DNA from: Metopolophium dirhodum
Taxonomy: Eukaryota > Arthropoda > Insecta > Hemiptera > Aphididae
Direction: 5' to 3'
Length of the DNA stretch: 64,000 nucleotides
Assembly: GCF_019925205.1 (NCBI RefSeq)
Contig: NC_083566.1
Span: 28,830,001 to 28,894,000 of the forward strand
How positions within the stretch are numbered: the first letter of the stretch is position 1; every line of letters starts with the position of its first letter. The notes below the pieces were generated by a model, which was given only the letters and a program-made list of their open reading frames with translations, was not told the origin of the DNA and searched no databases. The translations under genes and the position numbers were made by a program. Shown here in pieces: positions 26,249 to 39,844 of this stretch.

Positions 26249-27125
26249 TAATACCATTAATTTGCTCCATTATAATCATAATCTCCATTGTTTCCCATTT
26301 GTATAAGGACAACTTATGGCTTGTTTTGTATTATATGATGTGTTTGATGAAAGCTGTAAGTTATGTTTATAATACAATAACACATATTAATATATTGGTT
26401 ATATTAATTAATACATTAATACATGGTTGACAATAATGTTAGTACAATGTTATATTATAACTAGGGCTGTGAATTTATAGGAATGAGCATTTTTTTCGGT
26501 GATTGTGAAACGTAGCTTTGTAAGTACATAATTTGAATTATGTAACTACGAACCTATTTATGAAACTTGTATTTTACATTTTTTTGCATTTTAGGTTATA
26601 TTTTCCTTTTTTAGTTTATTTTCCTGTTTTTTTTAATCGAATTCCGTCAATTGACATGTTTGAAAAACATTTTTTTGTTTTTTTTTTTTTTGTCCAATGC
26701 AATAATAAAGCAATAATAAAGATGAATAAGGTACTCACAAATAAATATATTTAATTTTGTTTTATTATTTTAACAAAATAAATACATAAAAAAATGTTTC
26801 AGGGTACCTAATATCATTTTATCATTTTACAAAATTCTAATTTAATCAATATATTTATTATTTTTTTTTATGAAGTAAAAAAAAATTGTTCATGCATGTA
26901 AAATTTAATATACTAATGTATAATATGTTATAATATCAATATAAATATAAAAATTAAATTAAAAACCATGTGTGAATGTTATACTATAATTGTTGGCATT
27001 TTATATTGCAATTTTTGCATTTTAAGTGCATATTTTATTGCATTTTTAGTGCATTAAATTCACAGTTCTGGTTATAAATTATAACACATATTTATTCAAT
27101 ATCCATAGTTGCTAACATAAATACA
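26249..27125. other. No gene recognised
   Basis: AT-rich spacer with T runs. The open frame near 26533-26754 is low-complexity Phe-rich translation and is not supported. Confidence 0.45.
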
Positions 27126-27133
27126 GCCATAAG

Positions 27134-28091
27134 CAGTGCTCGAAATGGAAAATTTTACGAACCGGAACGCTCATAAAATTAATATGTGGATTATAATATT
27201 ATTTTAATTATTTTAATTCGTGTTTACTTTACAATACAATATAATTAGTTAAATAGATACAAATAATATGAGTAATTTTAAGCTTAAAAAAGGTGGGTAA
27301 GTAGATGTCGCTCTGCTGTACAGTAGGTTACATGTGGGTCACTGTAATGGATGGTGTTAAATTTGAGTTCAATGATATAACAACATTGTATAAGAAAAAC
27401 GATTCTGAGCGAAAACGTTCAGGCAGCCTATGACATTACCAAGTATATTTGATGATATTATTGTGAATAAAGTAATTTATATAATATAACCTATTTACGT
27501 GGAGCCTTGTCTTAAATTTTCAATCGTTAGCTATAAAAGTTGAACATTTTATACATTTCCAACTACAAAATAATTATTAAATTTTAAATTTGATACATTT
27601 TGTCAAAATTCGAACTTTAAAAGCTTACAAATAAAATTGCACCAATGTATTTTTAATATTTTTCAACTGCTATTGTAACGATATATCAGGAACCTTGCAT
27701 TAAATTTTCACGCTTTTTTACCCAGAAATATAATGTTATTGATATTTATAGAAAAACGGAAACTGAAAATGTCCGTAAACAGCTCAAAATAAGTCAAAAT
27801 ATTTGGAAAATGTTATGGTGTATAGAAAATGCTAATATAAACATTCAGTCAACATTGCATGTACCTATACGGTCATTTGTTTGAGGGTTGCACCAAAAAA
27901 CAAAAAATTGAACTTCTCTCTATATTAAGTATATTATATACCTATTAATAATATTTTATTTTTTCGAAAGGAAATTTTATAATTTTAATCCTCTAGATTG
28001 TGATACCGTCGATTTTTACAAACCGAAACTCTTAAATTTTAATTTTCACCAACCGTTACGGACACAAATTTTCCATTTCGAGCACTGACTG
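27134..28091. mobile_element. hAT-type MITE with nested repeat, TSD gccataag
   Basis: The ends CAGTGCTCGAAATGGAAAAT and its reverse complement attttccatttcgagcactg are perfect over 20 bp. The 8-bp sequence gccataag is at 27126-27133 and at 28092-28099. Four extra bases (actg) separate the right end at 28087 from the duplication, perhaps a repeated terminus. The gattctgagcg-family repeat sits inside it. Confidence 0.82.
27287..27915 (-). repeat. gattctgagcg-family repeat nested in a MITE
   Basis: The element reads from ggtgggtaagtagatgtcgc through gtgggtcactgtaatggatg and gattctgagcg into the shared AT-rich body and is cut before the far terminus. It is the same order as 51893-52637. Confidence 0.65.
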
Positions 28092-30098
28092 GCCATAAGA
28101 AAATGTGTATGATGTGTACTGTGTAGTAAACACTTTATGAATAAAGGGATCATAAAGTAATATGTGATAAGTGATAACTTATAGTTATCACTAACAAGTA
28201 TATTCTATTCTAATATAGCATTGTGAAATCTATAGAATGAATAATTATTGTTTTGGCTACATCACTGTTACAGTCTATTAATATAAGTTACCTATCTGTG
28301 TTACCATCTTAAACCGTGGCTGTGTACTCCACATTCCACAACAAGATCTTAGTTTTTTAATTATTTTTATGATTTACAGTGTCAGTGGCGTTGCGTGAAT
28401 CTTTGTGGCCTTGGGCCCTTAGGGTCAATAGGAGGTGGTCTGGTGGTCTAAAAGCTAATAAAAAAAAAAATAATAATGTTTTATTATTTAGAAATGTATT
28501 GTTACCGGAAAATGAACTTTTCGAGACTTCTACATTTTTCTTTTTCATGTCATGAAGTTTTGTAGGTCAGTAGCTTCCAACTTGGATGTACCTTGGGGGT
28601 CCAGGTAGACCCGGCCTAAATACCCCACTATACACTTACAATATTATACGTTATTCATATTTTATGAGAGCTTCAATATATTTAAAAACTAGCCGAATTA
28701 CTCGGATTTTCGTATACAATGATACTATATACCTACCATTGAATTCAAATTCAACACTATCCATTACAGTTAACCCAGTTGATAATCTGAGTGTAGTTTA
28801 CGTATTTTTCCTTGTTGTTTTTATCGGCATCGGGCAATATTATAGTTTACTTTTTAAATTAATTTGACCTTTCATTATTCTGTTAATCTTTATCCATTAT
28901 GTGGGATTTATATCATGCTAATTACTAGTCATCGGTTTCATTATTCTAGCTATCGGTTTATCATGTTGCACTTGCACTATCTGTAGCGCTTATTACGCTA
29001 AATTATTATATTGTAGATTATACATATGTAGGTAGTACACTATAATATAGTATGTACATTGTACAACACATATATACCATAATATGTCCATATGTGATAT
29101 GTCCATATGCCCATATATATATATATATATCAATACATAAATAAGTTTAAGATAACATAATATTGTTTCACAATATTTGTAATCATATGATATCAACGAC
29201 AAAAAAAACATTATGATTATCTAGCAAGTATAAGTGTGTACCTAACTATTAACTATTATTACGAGAATATTAAAACAGTGTTAATGTATATAATAATAAT
29301 AATAATAAATAAATGGAAATCAACACAATATTGTGTAGACTGTAATATTATTATATACAGGTGTCAGGTATAATAAACATAACGAAGAAATAAAGTCACA
29401 ATCGCTGGTGGGTATAATGAAAAGAATAAATACCAATGAGTGAAACTCACTTCTCAATTCTCATTAGGGTACAAAGTGTATTATATATATGTTTCAGTTA
29501 ATTGTGTTTGTTAACGATTATTATGTTAGTCGTAAGAGTAGGTAGGTACGTAACAATATAATATAATATATAACGTAAATTGCCTCATGAAAATGACGTC
29601 ACAATATTCCTAATATAATATATATTTTTTAAATTTGTGTCAACTTATACAATTAATGTTACAATTACAATAACAATATTAATAGGTATTATTTATTACA
29701 CACTTTATACGTACTATTGTTATTGACAGTAAAAACAATGAAGTATTCAATAAAATATAAATTAATCATTAATATTATACATATATAGGTATATAATCAA
29801 GAACCCGCTTAACTCACGATAGTAGTAATTGTTATGTTATTAAAATTATATTATATTGTGACGGGGTAGTGACGTGGACATTGCAAAGTATTGGTACAAA
29901 TATACAATGTCACTTATAATATGAATAATGTACACTATATAATTATTATCTGCTGAGTCCCGGCTCGCGGCTTCAGCAGCAGAACCATTTAGTTGGTTAT
30001 CGATCGCATTTGTTGTACCTACCTATACAAGCATTTTTAATTTATTAAACTTCCACATAATATGCACTACAATAATCGTGTAATCATCGTTTGTGATT
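28092..30098. other. Spacer upstream of the first PLBD gene
   Basis: Contains a diverged gattctgagcg-family fragment at about 28700-28795 (cattgaattcaaattcaac, ccattacagttaaccc), a (ta)n tract near 29115 and an (aat)n tract near 29290. A GC-richer piece at about 29950-30010 is the likeliest promoter/5' UTR of the PLBD gene. No other gene is seen. Confidence 0.4.
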
Positions 30099-33000
30099 AT
30101 GTCTGCCGAAAAAATTGCGATTGTCGTGTTTCTAGTGTCGTCTGCGATCATCTTGACGGGGCCAACGCGGAGTTCGGGCGACGACACGAACCAGTTATTT
30201 TACGCTATCGCCGACGACGACGATAATATTAGGATTCGACACACGGAAGACGGCAGACTCGTCGGTAAAGCTAGTTACACTCGGAGTATAAACGCTACGG
30301 GGTGAGTCTTCGATATAAGTACGGTGAAACCTCTCCCCCATAACTTGCCTATCTCTAAATAGCGATCACCTCAAAATATAAGGCGTTTTTTTTTCCGGGT
30401 ACGTACTACAAACTTTCTACAAGCTGTGAACCCTCTGACATAATATAGCGGACAAATTGCAGTCAGTGACTGAGAGTGTCCGGTATTCAGAGATTTCATT
30501 GTAGGTATATACGGGAACTTGTCAGTTGCCAAAACTATTGTTTTGTTATTATTTACTAACTAATTATTAATATATTCAAATTTGAAATAACTGTCAAGAT
30601 TCACGCATTTTATTAATGAAAGTTGTATAATCTAAGATAAATTAAAATTATTATGCATCATTGTATCAATATTTTATATCTTATCATGTAAATGTTTGTT
30701 GCATTTCAAAAAATGGTTTGTTCGAAACTATAGAGTATCAGACGGCAATCATATTGGCTACGGCATACTTACGTGAAACTAAAAACATACGATTTTGGCG
30801 GCGATCGTGTTTATTTTTGCAACAATTCCAAACATTATAATCGAAAGTAGGAAAAAATAATTTGAAGAAAAGTACAGATGATAAACAGAACTGTAGTATT
30901 TAAAACGTAGGAACTCAAAATACTTGTTGATTGATATTGTATTAACAAATAGTATTTAATAGTTAATACTTGAAAAAATATTTGAATATCAACACTAGTA
31001 TATTTTACTCAAATTCTTCACAACACTGCAGGTTAACGGGCGCCATTTCGATTTGTTGCGACATTTAAGGTGGCTAAAATAATTATTGTTTGGTTTCACA
31101 ATAACACAATATGTTTAAATAGCATAGATTTAAGATTGCTGAATATTTATTTAAAAACTTAACTGAATAAAATCCCTCCCCAAAATGCAATTCTTCATAC
31201 CTATATACATGAATTATATATACATCGAGTAAAAATAATGGCTGATGTTATCTTCCGGAATATATTTAGGTACGCCTAAAGTAAAAATATTAAAAAGTTT
31301 GTTTTCCAGGTGGGATTATTTAGAAATATTTACATCCATCAAAGAAGACGACGTGATGCAAGCCTATGCCGCTGGTTTGTTGGAAGGATACGTCACTGCC
31401 GACTTGATAAACACGCATTGGTATAATGTTTTTCAAAATTTCTGTGACGGTCGAGCATACTTGTGTGAAAAATTGAACGAGTTCTTGTGGACTAATAAAA
31501 ATTGGGTCTTGTCCCAAGTGACGGAGAAAAATGGATCGGACGCGTATTGGCATCAAGTTTGTTCCTTATAATTATTATAATATTATATCTATATTACAAA
31601 GACACGCGTTATCGATTTTTTACTAGCTTCTTATGCCTATATGTGTAAATGTGTAATGTGTATACAATGGGTCTTACGTTTAAAGGTTGGCCTCATGTAT
31701 AAGCAACTCGACGGGTTATACGATGGATATAAGCTGAATACAAAAGAAGGAATGCAGTCTTTGACGTGGGAAAATTTTTTGTGAGCATAATATATTATTT
31801 TAATATCCGTTCATTGATCTTTATAATTTATTATTTACTATGACGTTTAATAATTGTGTTTAAAAAACGAAATTGTTATCGTTTTGAATAGTTGGATGAA
31901 CATTCAAGGAGATTTATTTAATTTATGCGATGCCTTCAATTCATCGCACCCTCATAAAAAACCATTTGGGGCTGAATCGTGTTCAGTTCTTATAAAATTA
32001 CTACCTGGATCCAAAGAGTTGTTTTTCTCCCACGTTACTGGGAATCGGTACCTAAATTTGATTATATTATATTATTATGCACTATGTGTTATTATCTTCC
32101 GAGAGCTTTGTGATTAAAATAATATAATAAATATTATCGTTGAACGTATATTTTATAGGTACGAAACAATGCTGCGAATACAAAAGCGATATCGTCTCAA
32201 TTACAAGGAAAGTAAATCGTCGTACCAACTAGTGTTAGGACACGATATAACATTTAGTTCGTATCCTGGATTCCTATATTCAATGGACGATTTTTACTTG
32301 ATTTCTTCGGGTTTAGCAGTCACCGAAACCACTATTTCTGTTTACAATCCACAGTTATGGGCCTATGTTCAGCCAGTTGGACAGGTTAGAGATAAATACG
32401 TGTAATGGTAAAGAACCGTAAACGTTGAGCCATAATAATATTATGTAGGTATAAATGTATATTGTATACAGCCATATCATATAGGTTCACCGTACACATT
32501 CATAATTTATATTATATAATGTGTGGGTTGTATACACTATACACTATACCGGGTTAACGATTTTCGTTATCTACAGGGAATCGAATTAATATAAGGTCTC
32601 AAAATTAATGTACCTACACTTTACATTCTTCCACTTCCCAAGTAACGCATAGTAAATAGTGAATTTTTAAGTATTTTGAATAGGTAGGTGAAATTCATAC
32701 TAAAAACGTACAAACAATTCAAATAACAAACATTCGATTCGTAACAAATTATGGTTATATATAATTAATATTGACTGCACAATATTTAAATACATAATAC
32801 AAATCAGCTCGAACTGCAGTAATTTACTAGATATATGGCCATATGGGTACATAATATCACGACTGCTGTAATACATACAAACGCTTTTGTGCACAGGCTA
32901 AGACACTGAACATACCTATCTATATATTATTTGTAACGCATGTGGAATTATGCATCAGTTTTAAATCAAAACTAATGAGAACATTTTTATCAGAATTTAT

Positions 33001-36000
33001 ATTCTCAATCTTATACAAGATAGATGGGTGTGTTTTCAAGTCACACCCGAACCACATCCCCCTATTGAAAAAAAACATAAAATATTTTAAATACTTCTTA
33101 CATATTAAATTGGTTAAATATGCTTAAGTTTAATATGTCTTAAGTATGCAGTTGTAATGCATTTTTTTAAATCGTTAACTATTTTTAATGAATTCCGATA
33201 AGCATTTTTCTGAACATTTTGATTATTGAATTATTAATTTTGGATTTTATTTGAAATAAATTAATTTTTAATCTAATTTCATATTTTTATATAAATTTGA
33301 ATATGAAATTAATATTTCAAATTTATTTATTTTGAAACACAAAAAACATTTGATTAATTTTTAAAATAAACACCACCTAGGTACACAAAAGTATTTATTT
33401 CAATATTGTTTTAGTTAAAATTATGAATCAATTTACAATAACATTTCTAATAGAAAGGTTGTTTGGTTAAAGTTACATGAATTAAAATTGATGATTTCAC
33501 AATCAACATTTTCAGAAAAATAAGTACTACCAGAAACCACCAAAAAAATTGTTATTAAAAAAGATTTTGTTTTTAATACAAGCGTGTGCTTAAAAATTGT
33601 CATAAGACAAATTGCCTGTTAAAAATAAAAAAAACTAGTATTTTTAGTTTGTTTTTTAATTTCATTTTATCGATCCGTTTAAGAATATGATGTAAAATAA
33701 AACACGAGCCCAATACTACAAAAGATTCATGACGCTGTATTCTGTATACTAAAATATGTAGTAAGAAATTTTAAATTGTAATAAAATAACAGAAACGCCC
33801 CTATGCAGTGCCGCGGATGAATATCGAAAATTATGCGCTAATAAACAAAATTCTTATACTATTGTATACCGTTATAAACGATTATGAAGGTGATGGTTTT
33901 CGTTCGGGCGATGGTGGCTAATCGGCTGGCGTCCGATGGATTGGCCTGGACGAAGTTGTTCAAGAAATACAACAGTGGTACGTACAACAACCAGTGGCTG
34001 GTGATCAACTACTCGCTGTTTCGGCCAGGTCGCAAGCTGCCTAGAAGAGGGCTGCTCTTCATGCTCGAACAAATTCCCGGACTGGTCGAGACGCGTGACG
34101 TGACCGAATCGTTTCTGAACCAGACGTACTGGGCGAGCTACAACGTGCCATTCTTGCCGGCGATATCCGAGGCGAGCGGTCAAGACGATATGGTGAAGCG
34201 ATACGGAAATTGGTAAGATAGATGGACATGATCTGGGGCGATCGCTGCAACGATGTATGTACATGTCAAACCTATATAATATATATAGGTGACTATGGCA
34301 CGTTTTGGCAAACATATACCCGGGGGTGCGGAAATTCACCACATGTTTTATATAGTATACATACATATACATAATACATGTATGTGTACATTATATTGTA
34401 GCGTAGAGATTCAATGCAGGTCGGGACGGTTAGGTACCGGGCTTACATTACTCAACAACTTGCGTGATATTGAGTCGTTGAGATGTATTTTGGGGCCAAT
34501 AGTTTTCACAATGTTCGTAAACAATTTTATAATTTTTTATATAACCGGATTTATAGCGTTTGTTTTTATAAACGAAATTGCATATTTATAATACATATAA
34601 TAAATGTTATATGCTGCTGCATCACCCGCACGCATGCCTATAATAATATATTATATTATATTTGTATGCATTTTTCTTTATTTCTTGTGTCAAAATAGGT
34701 TTTCGTACAAAGACACTCCCCGGGCTCGTATATTGGCCAGGGACCACGTTGGTGTGACGGACGTGCCGAGCATGATGCACCTGATGCGTTCCAACGATTT
34801 CAGAAACGATCCAGAGTCCAGATGCGAGTCTTGTACTCCTCCGTATTCGGCTGCAAACGCCATTTCGTCCAGGTAAACAAGCACGGGTTTTGCTTTGGAG
34901 CTTAACAACGACTGCATGTTGTACGCCTATATAGGCTATAAGCTATATTATGTACATTGTGAAACGGTTATTTTTACCAAGTCTTATCATATCCCCCACA
35001 CAATACGGAACGCCGTTGTAACGCGACTGACGAGTAACGACACGACCATCGCAGTCGTATTTAGTGACGCGTTCACCCATCGCCGCGCAGACAGGCCGCG
35101 GGCAGGCTGGTAGTCATATTCGTGTCGTCTGAAATATTTTGGATTGCTCTTCTTTTAAAGACACATTGGTCTAGTTGATCCCCGCCAAGAAAGTATTCCC
35201 TCGCCACTCAGGTTTGGTTGACGCCCGCCTTTACTAAAATTTATAAAAAAAGGTAGAGGATGTCAACGCCCTATTTGTTTTCTCTCTCTGACCCATACGC
35301 AACATAGAGAAAACGCATTGGCGCAGAATCATTTTTTCTATGGTTTAAATAATCTTAGAGTAAAATCACCCATTACAAAAAAGATAGAAAATAATATTTT
35401 TGAGGGAATGGCATGTCAATTTGCCTAAATATTGTATCAAAACAATTTAAACATCATTTAAATTTACAAATTTGTTTATTTTAAAAGTCGATTACAAAGT
35501 CAAATAACAATAAAATATAAAATCGATACGTCATTCCTTCTAAATTATTATTCGCTATCTTTTTTGCAATGGGTGATTTTACCTTAAAATTACTTAAAAA
35601 CAACGAAAAAATGATTCTGCGTAAATGCGTTTTGTCTATGTTGCGCGCGGGCCAGAGAGAGAAAACAAATAATGCGTTGACATCCTCTTAAGCATTTATC
35701 ATACTGTATTTATAGATTAAACATTTAAACTAAAAATTCAGGTGGTTAAAATAAAAATAGATAAATTAGGGGAATACTTTCTTGGTGGAGGTCAACTAGA
35801 CCTGTAACGACACTCTTCCTTTAAACCAGTACAAAATCATAACCGTTGTTTATTATTTTTACATTTTTAATACTATCGGTATCTTATGCATAGTAAATAT
35901 AAATTTCACATTACAACCTGACCCTCGTGGGGTCACATCGAATCGGCACATCATAATATAACTCAGTAGACTTTTAAGGACGTGATACACTTATACCACT

Positions 36001-36815
36001 ATGGCGTCACCACTTACTAGAATACTATAGTAGAATACTATAGTGGTTTCCATCTTACAACTTACTAACGCATAACATAGAAAATTGTACATACGTAAAG
36101 AAAAATCCAGTTTACTCTTTTATTTCAATATTAGAGTGAATTGAGCAATTGACCTATTATCTAGGGCTACTCGAGAGGTATTCTTGATGTTTCAATTTTG
36201 AAGCAAGTTAAAAGCATTGTTAACAATTTTAAAATACTCATAACTTGGCTTAAAATCAAAATATAAAAAAACCTTTACGGTAATACTTATGTATTTAAAT
36301 TTGATAATAGGTCAATTTACTCTAATATTAAAAATAATAGAGTTGAACGGAATCTTTTTCACGTAAAATGTCCACAAGTCAGGTATTATTTATTTAATTT
36401 TGATGTATATTGTATATATAATATAAATACAATATATAGTAGCATATGCTATAGTTATAGTGTGAAAAAACCATTAACTAATATCTATAAATAATAAATA
36501 TATATTCTATATACACCTGTTGTAATTGAGATTGTCGTCGGGTTTTGCAGGGATGATTTGAATGATAAGGACGGCGTGTACCCATTCGAGGCGCTTGGCT
36601 ATTCGAACAAGGGCGCCATAGATGCCAAAGTGACGAGCCATATGACTTTCAAGAAGCTGAGATTTTTGGCCGTCTCTGGACCAACCTGGGGTACCGGAGG
36701 ACGTCTTGGAGAGTTCTGTTGGAGCAAATCACGCGTGGTCAACGTCAGCCACATCGGATTACCTGACTGTTGGAGTTTCAAACCCAAGTTGCATCGGTGG
36801 CAGTGGCCAAACTAG
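30099..36815 (+). CDS. Phospholipase B-like protein A (lamina ancestor/PLBD family), 562 aa
   Basis: PLBD proteins are lysosomal N-terminal-nucleophile hydrolases made as secretory precursors. Eight exons keep one frame: 30099-30301, 31310-31556, 31686-31780, 31892-32047, 32159-32384, 33890-34212, 34699-34872 and 36551-36815 (TAG). A hydrophobic signal peptide (about residues 6-22) is followed by a N-glycosylation sequon at Asn65. The predicted nucleophile is Cys212 in ESCSVLIKLLPG. Other family blocks are YETMLRIQKRY, SSYPGFLYSMDDFYLISSG, NSGTYNNQW, LEQIPG, QTYWASYNVP, PRARILARDH and the C-terminal VSHIGLPD. Length is close to human PLBD2 (589). One oddity: the HVTW motif of the neighbouring copy is HVTG here. 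Intron 7 carries a foldback element. A polyadenylation signal lies near 37263. Confidence 0.94.
35160..35812. mobile_element. Foldback element (long inverted repeat) in PLBD-A intron 7
   Basis: Two arms of about 250-290 bp (about 35160-35415 and 35525-35812) are reverse complements. Shared blocks include tctagttga, ccaagaaagtattccc, gaggatgtcaacgc, ttgttttctctctctg, gcagaatcattttttc and aaaatcacccatt. Flanks ctcttcttttaaa (35147-35159) and ctcttcctttaaa (35813-35825) look like a 13-bp duplication with one mismatch. No protein is encoded. Confidence 0.78.
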
Positions 36816-37324
36816 AGCTAAAATATTTCCCCACAGCAGCTTAGGTAGTTAAGGTTGTTGCTATCGACCACTAATTCACACCATCGATTGATGAAAAACA
36901 GTTTTAAATCTGCGAATGAATAATTATATTTTAGGGAAATGTGTGGTTTTTTAAGGAGAACCCAGTCACCCTAGTTTGCTTATAAACTATAAGCGTTTAA
37001 GGACATTGTGATTTAAGTATTTAACTGTGTAAAACGCGTACCTATAATTATGTAAAGGTGTGTCCAAAAAATATCCTGGAATTATGTAGGTAATTTGAAG
37101 CCAGAGAGCAGCTGCTGTTTGAATGTTATATGTTATGTTATTACATATTATAAGAATTGCGTACAATCGAAAAAAATTATATTTTAAGAATATCAAATGT
37201 AGGTAAAGAAAATGGTAATATTAATTACCTGTAATATACCTATAATAATTATGTCATTAAAAAATAAACAAGTATATGAAATTTAGTTTAATAATTCATG
37301 AATTTTTATTTTTCCATTTTTCTG
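36816..37324. other. 3' flank of PLBD-A
   Basis: Contains the probable polyadenylation signal AATAAA near 37263. No other feature is seen. Confidence 0.5.
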
Positions 37325-38745
37325 AGCGAAGCGAATAATGTATTGATTTTATAATGATGTGTGTTTTTTTTTTAAATTTTTTTATTTTTGTGTCTGTCAT
37401 CACCTTTTAGGACATTAAAAATGCTTGGATTTTCTTAAACAGTAACTTTTCTGATAGGAAAGTGAATCTAGTTGGTACTTTGGGGGGGTCAAAAGTAAAA
37501 ATTTCCTCGTAGTTTTCAAAAGCGACGTGAAAAACAAAAGAAAAATTAAGGAAAAACGGGAATTTTTACGCAAAATCTGTTTACGAGAAAATCGATTTTG
37601 GTTTTTGGTGTAACTCTAAAACAAATGACCGTAGGTACATGCAATTTTGACTGAATGTTTAAATGTATTAGCATTTTTTATACACCATAACATTTTCCAA
37701 ATATTTTGATTTATTTTGAGCTGTTTACGGACATTTTCAGTTTCCATTTTTTTAGTTTTTTTTTCTATAAATATCAATAAAATTTTATCTGTTGGGTAAA
37801 AAAGCTTGAAAATTTAATAGAAGGATCCTAGGTTATTGTTTCAAAGGCAGATGAAAGAAATTAAAAATCCTTAGTCACAGTTTTTATTTATAAGCATTTA
37901 AAGTTCAAATCTTGACAAAATACGGAAAAATCACAAAAATTAATTAATAAAAATTTTTCTTTTTAAATCTAAGCTTTGAAAATGTAATACAAGATTATCC
38001 ATAAGTTTGTCTACCTTTATCAAAAAAAAAATGTCTACAAGAAACTTAAATTAAATTTTTATGAGCGTTTGAAATTCATATTTTCACAACATTTGATATT
38101 TACTCAATATCTCATGTAACGATTTTCTTATTTTGCTGTAATTAAAAAACGTATGACTGTAGTTACTTGACAATTTCACTGAATGTTCGTAATTTCGCAT
38201 TTTCTATACACGATACAATTTTTAAAATAATTTGACTCTTTTTGAGCTATTTACGGACAGTTTTCAATTTTTTTAGTTTTTTTTTCAATAAATATCAATA
38301 AAATTTAATTTGTTGGGTAAAAAAGCGTGAAAATTTAATATAAGGCTCCTGATATATCGTTCTAATAGCAGTTGAAAAATATTAAAAATACATAGGCATT
38401 TTTTTTTTATAAGCATTTAAATTTCAAATTTTGACAAAATTTATCAAATTTATAATTTAATAATTATTTTGAAGTTAAAAATTTATAAAATGTTCAACTT
38501 TTATAGCTAAGGATTGAAAATTTAAAACAATGCTCCACGTAAATAGGTTATATATAAATTACTTTATTCACAATAATATCATCAAATATACTTGGTATTA
38601 TCATAGGCTGACTGACCGTTTTTGCTCAAAATCGTTTTTCTTATACAATGATATTATATCATTGAATTCAAATTTAACACCAACCATTACAGTGACCCAC
38701 TTGTAACATACTGTACAGCAGAGCGACATCCACTTACCCACCTTT
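37325..38745 (+). repeat. Long gattctgagcg-family repeat with internal duplication
   Basis: It begins ttctgagcgaagcgaataatg and ends ccattacagtgacccac ... gtacagcagagcgacatcc ... cttacccacc. The segment at about 37615-37920 recurs at about 38140-38440 (acggacattttcag / acggacagttttcaa, ttgttgggtaaaaaagc, then the aagcattta block), so the body has an internal tandem duplication of about 0.5 kb. Non-coding. Confidence 0.65.
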
Positions 38746-39414
38746 TTTCATTTTCATTTGAAACAAATGAGCCTGATTAAAGGACTAATTTCGATATTGC
38801 AGTCAAAAATTAAAACAATTTATCGTAAGTATATGTACATGATATGGTTTCACAGCTATTGTGAAATTACACGATGCGGTGAGTTTGATATTGATATTCC
38901 AAACAACTGAGTCAAATGCATTTTATTTATTTTTTACATACTGGTCCTTCAGTCGCCGTTCTATTGTTTATCACATATAGTTTGCATGGAAATTATATTT
39001 TAAACAGCTTGTATACATAATCTATTAATTTCACTAATTTCAGCACTTGAAGTTTGAATATTGTATCATTTAGTTGTGGATGAATGCCTCCTTTTTGACA
39101 GTACTTTTTGCTCACTTTAAATTTTGTACAGCTGCAGTTCATTTTCATGCAGCTACCAGTCTGTACTTCATTTAAGTTCTGGGTCAATTGGTTTATATTA
39201 GGGTAACTATGATAAAACTCACCATTAAATTTAGAGTGTAAACTTTTACAATCATTCGTGATTCGTGAAATAAAAGGAGAAAATTTCTGGAGAAACATTG
39301 CAGAATCTGTGTTTATATAGTAATAAACACAAAATCTGTAAAATCATGTATATCAGTTGAATTGCCATGGGCATAGACATGGGGGGGGGGAGGATATGGA
39401 AGATGGATCACGCA
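38746..39414. other. Spacer between the PLBD genes, no gene
   Basis: A 101-codon minus-strand open frame lies at 38993-39298. It is moderately Cys/Lys-rich but matches no family I recognise and has no splice or promoter context. A G run is near 39382. Confidence 0.35.
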
Positions 39415-39670
39415 AAACTAGTTTTCTAAAAAATCGATTTTGTTATTTGGTGTACCAGCTAACTCTAAAAAAAACGTACTGTAGATAAATGAAATTGTAA
39501 TCGAATTTTTAAATTACCATTTTCTACACAGTGAAATTTTCAAAATATTTTAACACTTTATTATAAGCAGAAGAAAATTTCAATTATTTACAGTTTTCCG
39601 ATTTTTTTAATTTTTTTTTCTATAAATGACAATAACATTTTATTTGTTGGGTCAAAAAGCATGAATATTT
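39415..39670 (+). repeat. gattctgagcg-family repeat fragment, plus orientation
   Basis: Matches the central part of the family (aaaatcgattttg, tttggtgta, ttttatttgttgggt). It breaks off where the inverted PLBD-B upstream copy begins. Confidence 0.55.
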
Positions 39671-39842
39671 ACTTAACAAATGCGTTGTGAATTAGAAATT
39701 AACGAGTCACGTAATAGCCAATGACTTTTGATCTATTTGATAATTAAATTAGTTTTATAAAGGTACATAATATACATAAATATGTATAATGTTATTACTT
39801 ATTACTTATTAGATAAGATATTGGAAGCATATTATATAAGTC
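39671..39842 (-). repeat. Inverted copy of the PLBD-B proximal 5' region (left arm)
   Basis: This arm is the reverse complement of 40548-40702, the sequence ending 11 bp before the PLBD-B ATG. Exact shared words include aacaaatgcgttgtgaatta, gaaattaacgagtc, gataattaaattagttttat and the tataatatgc edge. There are several substitutions and a short insertion (attacttatt) in this copy. The spacer is about 705 bp. Confidence 0.88.
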
Positions 39843-39844
39843 GT

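Noticed and set aside
33872..34372. 166-codon minus-strand open frame
   Set aside because: Antisense shadow of PLBD-A exon 6.
35995..36345. Small inverted repeats around tactatagtagaatactat and ggtcaattgact-like words in PLBD-A intron 7
   Set aside because: Short and imperfect; could be chance in AT-rich DNA.
38993..39298. 101-codon minus-strand open frame between the PLBD genes
   Set aside because: No recognisable domain; flanked by repeats; kept only as a remark in the spacer entry.
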